The position numbers and the translations under genes were made by a program. The notes under the pieces were generated by a model, which made no database searches, had not been told where the DNA came from, and saw only the letters and a program-made list of their open reading frames with translations. Below are positions 61,584 through 64,000 of a stretch of 64,000 bases of DNA, one piece after another; position 1 is the stretch's first letter, and every line of letters begins with the position of its first letter. Source of the stretch: UBA4285 sp050944355 (GTDB lineage Bacteria; Bacillota; Clostridia; Lachnospirales; Lachnospiraceae); contig JBMNQX010000001.1 of the NCBI GenBank assembly GCA_050944355.1, positions 248,001-312,000 on the forward strand. The letters are read 5' to 3'.

Positions 61584-62990
61584 ATGGCAGAAAAAAAGAA
61601 GACAAAAAAGAATATTCTGCATATCGGTCAGCGCCCGAAGATTGCGATTGGCATCTTTCTGATCATCGTATTTTACACCGTCTGTCTTATCGTGATGTAC
61701 GCATCCCGGAAAGATGTGCAGGTCTATGAGGTGACTACTGGTTCCCTGGCTTATACATCCACGTTTACCGGGCTCGCCGTGCGCGAGGAAACGGTTGTCA
61801 ATTCCCAATACACAGGGACATTCAACATCTATCAGCACGAAGGCAATCGAGTGAAAGCCGGCGACATTGTGTGCACCGTCGATGAGACCGGAGAAATTTC
61901 TCAGCAGCTCTCAGCCTACATGGAAAATGCCGGCGATCAGCTGACGACGGATGACATAAACTCGATGATCATTTCCATAAACGCATACAAGACAAATTAC
62001 AACACAGACGGAATAGCAGGCCTTTCGTCATTGACAAGCAGCCTGAATTCCGTGATTCTTGGCGCTGTCACGTCTGAAATCGAGGCCAATCTCGAAAGCA
62101 TTCTCGCGAACTCCGATTATGCCGACTCTTTCCAGACTCTTTCGGCGGATCAGGCGGGGTATGTCGTGTATTCGACAGACGGATATGAGTCGATTGACGA
62201 AAGCAATTTTACATCCGAAAGTTTTGACAGAACTGCCTATAAAGAAACAAAGACAGAAAACAATGAAACGATCACAGCGGGTGATCCGGCTTACAAGCTG
62301 ATAACCAGTGAAAACTGGTATCTTCTGATACAGCTCACTGACGAACAGATCAGTTCCAATGGTCTTGCCGACACAACATCCGTGACGATCGATTTTCTGA
62401 AAGACAACATCACGACAACGGCTAATTTTCAGATTATTACAAAAGACGGTCAGAGCTATGGGAAAATCACTCTGAACAAATACATGATCCGGTACTGTAC
62501 GGACCGCTTTCTCAATATCCGGCTTGTCGCTTCCCGGCCCACCGGTCTCAAAATCCCTGCCTCAGCTGTTGTTCAGCAGAGTTATTACACGATTCCGTCC
62601 GAATACGTTACTGAGGGAGGCCCTGACGGCAGCAGCGGATTCATCGCTGAGACGACAGACAGCAGCGGGAGCACGGTGCAGACATTTATCACGCCTGAAA
62701 TTCTGTCAGACCCGACAGATTCCGGAACCGTATATGTAAGCCGCGATGAAGTCGCGGAGGGCACTGTTCTGCTGGCGCCGGATTCTGATTCTACGTATGT
62801 TGTCGGGCCGACCGGCACAGTCAACGGCGTGTACTGTATCAACACAGGATATACTGTGTTTGAGCCGATTTATATCATCGATTCATCAGATGAGTATGTC
62901 ATTGCCAGCTTAAAATACGGAAGCCTGTCAAATTACGACCGTATCGTTCTGAAGGCAAAAGACTTCTCGGAAAATGAACTTGTCTATTGA
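61584..62990 (+). CDS. HlyD-like membrane fusion protein
   Basis: A 468-residue membrane protein with a basic N-terminus, one transmembrane segment at about 19-40 and a large extracytoplasmic part. A lipoyl/barrel-sandwich-like segment (GTFNIYQHEGNRVKAGDIVCTV) resembles HlyD-type adaptors. A helical stretch and later beta domains follow, with a second copy of the pattern near LKIPASAVVQQ. No transporter gene is adjacent. Similar proteins are often encoded beside yggS-sepF in Clostridia, which suggests an envelope or division role. Function is unknown. Confidence 0.7.
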   Translation: MAEKKKTKKNILHIGQRPKIAIGIFLIIVFYTVCLIVMYASRKDVQVYEVTTGSLAYTSTFTGLAVREETVVNSQYTGTFNIYQHEGNRVKAGDIVCTVDETGEISQQLSAYMENAGDQLTTDDINSMIISINAYKTNYNTDGIAGLSSLTSSLNSVILGAVTSEIEANLESILANSDYADSFQTLSADQAGYVVYSTDGYESIDESNFTSESFDRTAYKETKTENNETITAGDPAYKLITSENWYLLIQLTDEQISSNGLADTTSVTIDFLKDNITTTANFQIITKDGQSYGKITLNKYMIRYCTDRFLNIRLVASRPTGLKIPASAVVQQSYYTIPSEYVTEGGPDGSSGFIAETTDSSGSTVQTFITPEILSDPTDSGTVYVSRDEVAEGTVLLAPDSDSTYVVGPTGTVNGVYCINTGYTVFEPIYIIDSSDEYVIASLKYGSLSNYDRIVLKAKDFSENELVY

Positions 62991-63019
62991 TTAATCAGAT
63001 TCAGAAAGAAGGGATCTTT

Positions 63020-63727
63020 GTGGAAGACACAGATGTAATCAAAAACAGAGATGCGGTTTTGAAAGAAATCGCCAAGGCGTGTGAAAGGAGTGGAAGAGAT
63101 CCGGAAGAGGTCACGTTGATTGCGGTCAGCAAGACAAAACCGGAGGAAATGATTCAGGCTTTGTACGATAATGGGACTCTGGATTTTGGTGAAAACTATG
63201 TACAGGAGCTTGACAGAAAGATCGAAGATCTCCCGAAGGACATCCGCTGGCACATGATCGGACATCTCCAGAGGAATAAAGTTAAATATGTCGTCGGCAG
63301 AACCGCTATGATTCATTCGATTGACACGATGCGTCTTGCTGAAGCGGTCAGCCGCGAGTCCGTAAAGAAAAATGTCCTAACACAGGCATTAATTGAAGTG
63401 AATGTGGCAGAAGAGGAAAACAAGTTCGGTTTTAAACTCGATGAAGTGATTCCGTTTCTGAAAGAAGCCTCGGTACTGCCAAATATTAAATTCCGTGGGC
63501 TTATGACAAGTGCGCCTTATGTTGCCGATCCGGAAGAAAATCGCAAATATTTTCGCGCTCTGAAGAAACTTGAGATTGACATTAACCGCCTGGGCATAGA
63601 TAATATACAGATGGACACGCTTTCTATGGGCATGACCAATGACTATAAGGTGGCCGTTGAAGAGGGCGCTACCTGCGTCCGCGTCGGTACGGCTATTTTC
63701 GGAGCCAGAGATTATTCTAAAAATTAA
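63020..63727 (+). CDS. YggS family PLP homeostasis protein
   Basis: A PLP-binding TIM-barrel protein of 235 residues without known enzymatic activity that affects PLP and amino-acid balance. The lysine is in VSKTKP near the N-terminus. Other conserved parts are FGENYVQEL, WHMIGHLQRNK and the C-terminal TLSMGMTNDYKVAVEEGAT and RVGTAIFG. The start is taken as GTG 63020 with GAAGGG before it; a TTG at 62987 overlaps the upstream gene. The neighbour sepF is typical. Confidence 0.9.
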   Translation: MEDTDVIKNRDAVLKEIAKACERSGRDPEEVTLIAVSKTKPEEMIQALYDNGTLDFGENYVQELDRKIEDLPKDIRWHMIGHLQRNKVKYVVGRTAMIHSIDTMRLAEAVSRESVKKNVLTQALIEVNVAEEENKFGFKLDEVIPFLKEASVLPNIKFRGLMTSAPYVADPEENRKYFRALKKLEIDINRLGIDNIQMDTLSMGMTNDYKVAVEEGATCVRVGTAIFGARDYSKN

Positions 63728-63745
63728 AAATGGAGACTCTTTCAA

Positions 63746-64000
63746 ATGAGCATATTCAGTAAATTCGCTGACATTTTCAGAGAACCCGATGATGATTACG
63801 ATGACGATTACGATGATGATTACGGATATGATGACGACGATGGCGGCTCTGTAAAGAGCAGCAGACGTTATTCTTCTAGGAATTCGGGCGATGACGGTCA
63901 GGACGGCGATGAAGGCCGCCCAGTATTCAGACAGAAAAACAACAAGAAAATTGTCCCTTACAGAGCACAGGGAAGAGGAACAATGGAAGTCGTTGTTCTG
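63746..64000 (+). CDS. sepF: Cell division protein SepF, 5' part
   Basis: The first 85 codons are in the window and the frame runs off the end. The N-terminal amphipathic membrane helix MSIFSKFADIFRE is typical of SepF, which tethers FtsZ to the membrane. An acidic linker follows, with three DDDY repeats. The start of the globular domain (GTMEVVVL) is reached at the edge. GGAG precedes the ATG. Confidence 0.88.
   Translation, partial: MSIFSKFADIFREPDDDYDDDYDDDYGYDDDDGGSVKSSRRYSSRNSGDDGQDGDEGRPVFRQKNNKKIVPYRAQGRGTMEVVVL
63788..63823 (+). repeat. Tandem 12-base repeat in sepF
   Basis: Three tandem copies of GATGAYGATTAC, one silent base change apart, encode DDDYDDDYDDDY in the SepF linker. 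Confidence 0.85.

Noticed and set aside
1..64000. CRISPR arrays, insertion sequences, prophage, toxin-antitoxin or defence genes
   Set aside because: No direct-repeat arrays, transposase, integrase or known defence motifs were seen; base composition and gene order are uniform and housekeeping in nature.

Overview
The window reads as a chromosomal housekeeping segment of an anaerobic Firmicute of class Clostridia, most likely a Lachnospiraceae-type organism. The reasons are gene order rather than any single gene: asp23-nusB-xseA-xseB-ispA-dxs-tlyA-nadK-argR-recN; tmcAL divergent from pta-ackA-rpmF-plsX-acpP-rnc-smc-ftsY; miaB-mutS-mutL-miaA; mreBCD-mrdA-minD-rodA-mgsA; and yggS-sepF. Promoters are sigma-A-like and ribosome binding sites are strong AGGAGG types. 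Base composition is moderate (low fifties percent GC by eye) and even. I saw no insertion sequence, prophage, CRISPR array, integrase or rRNA operon. No gene-free stretch exceeds 300 bases.

Layout. 1-137 is the 3' end of rny with its terminator. 370-3008 holds an aminotransferase, proC and a Nudix hydrolase. A minus-strand DAHP synthase (3087-4115) is divergent from kduI-kduD (4265-6051), which converges on a minus-strand polysaccharide deacetylase (6125-6994). 7191-16265 is one long operon for stress protein, transcription, isoprenoid, NAD and repair functions. A secreted PcsB-like NlpC/P60 protein follows at 16414, then glgA, tRNA-Leu(CAA), an orphan zinc-finger membrane protein, polA, coaE, walJ, an ACT/PFL pair and a Gfo/Idh oxidoreductase (to 26846). 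tmcAL (minus) is divergent from the acetate and lipid block (28368-32294), followed by rnc, smc and ftsY, ilvA, two flavoproteins and proB. An unrecognised 407-residue protein (42704-43927) precedes the folate ligase and the miaB-mutS-mutL-miaA repair/tRNA block. radC then leads into the cell-shape cluster (53798-61557), an HlyD-like membrane protein, yggS and the start of sepF.

How it fits together. Much of the window serves envelope growth and division: an NlpC/P60 hydrolase, the elongasome (MreB, MreC, MreD, PBP2, RodA), a MinD relative, SepF and WalJ. The rest covers acetate formation by Pta-AckA, fatty acid initiation, isoprenoid precursor synthesis, DNA repair and tRNA modification.

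Nothing here is a clear new defence or mobile system. The most interesting points lie inside the housekeeping loci. First, the min genes of the shape cluster are reduced to a lone divergent MinD, with no minC or minE; MinD keeps its ATP loop and its membrane-binding tail but has Ser in place of Asp40. Second, the MgsA next door has lost two central catalytic residues. Third, the MreB has a degenerate nucleotide site. Fourth, a perfect WalR-type direct repeat stands upstream of the PcsB-like hydrolase. Fifth, an unknown protein occupies the place where proA would be expected. Sixth, the radC leader has a hairpin that would cover its Shine-Dalgarno sequence.
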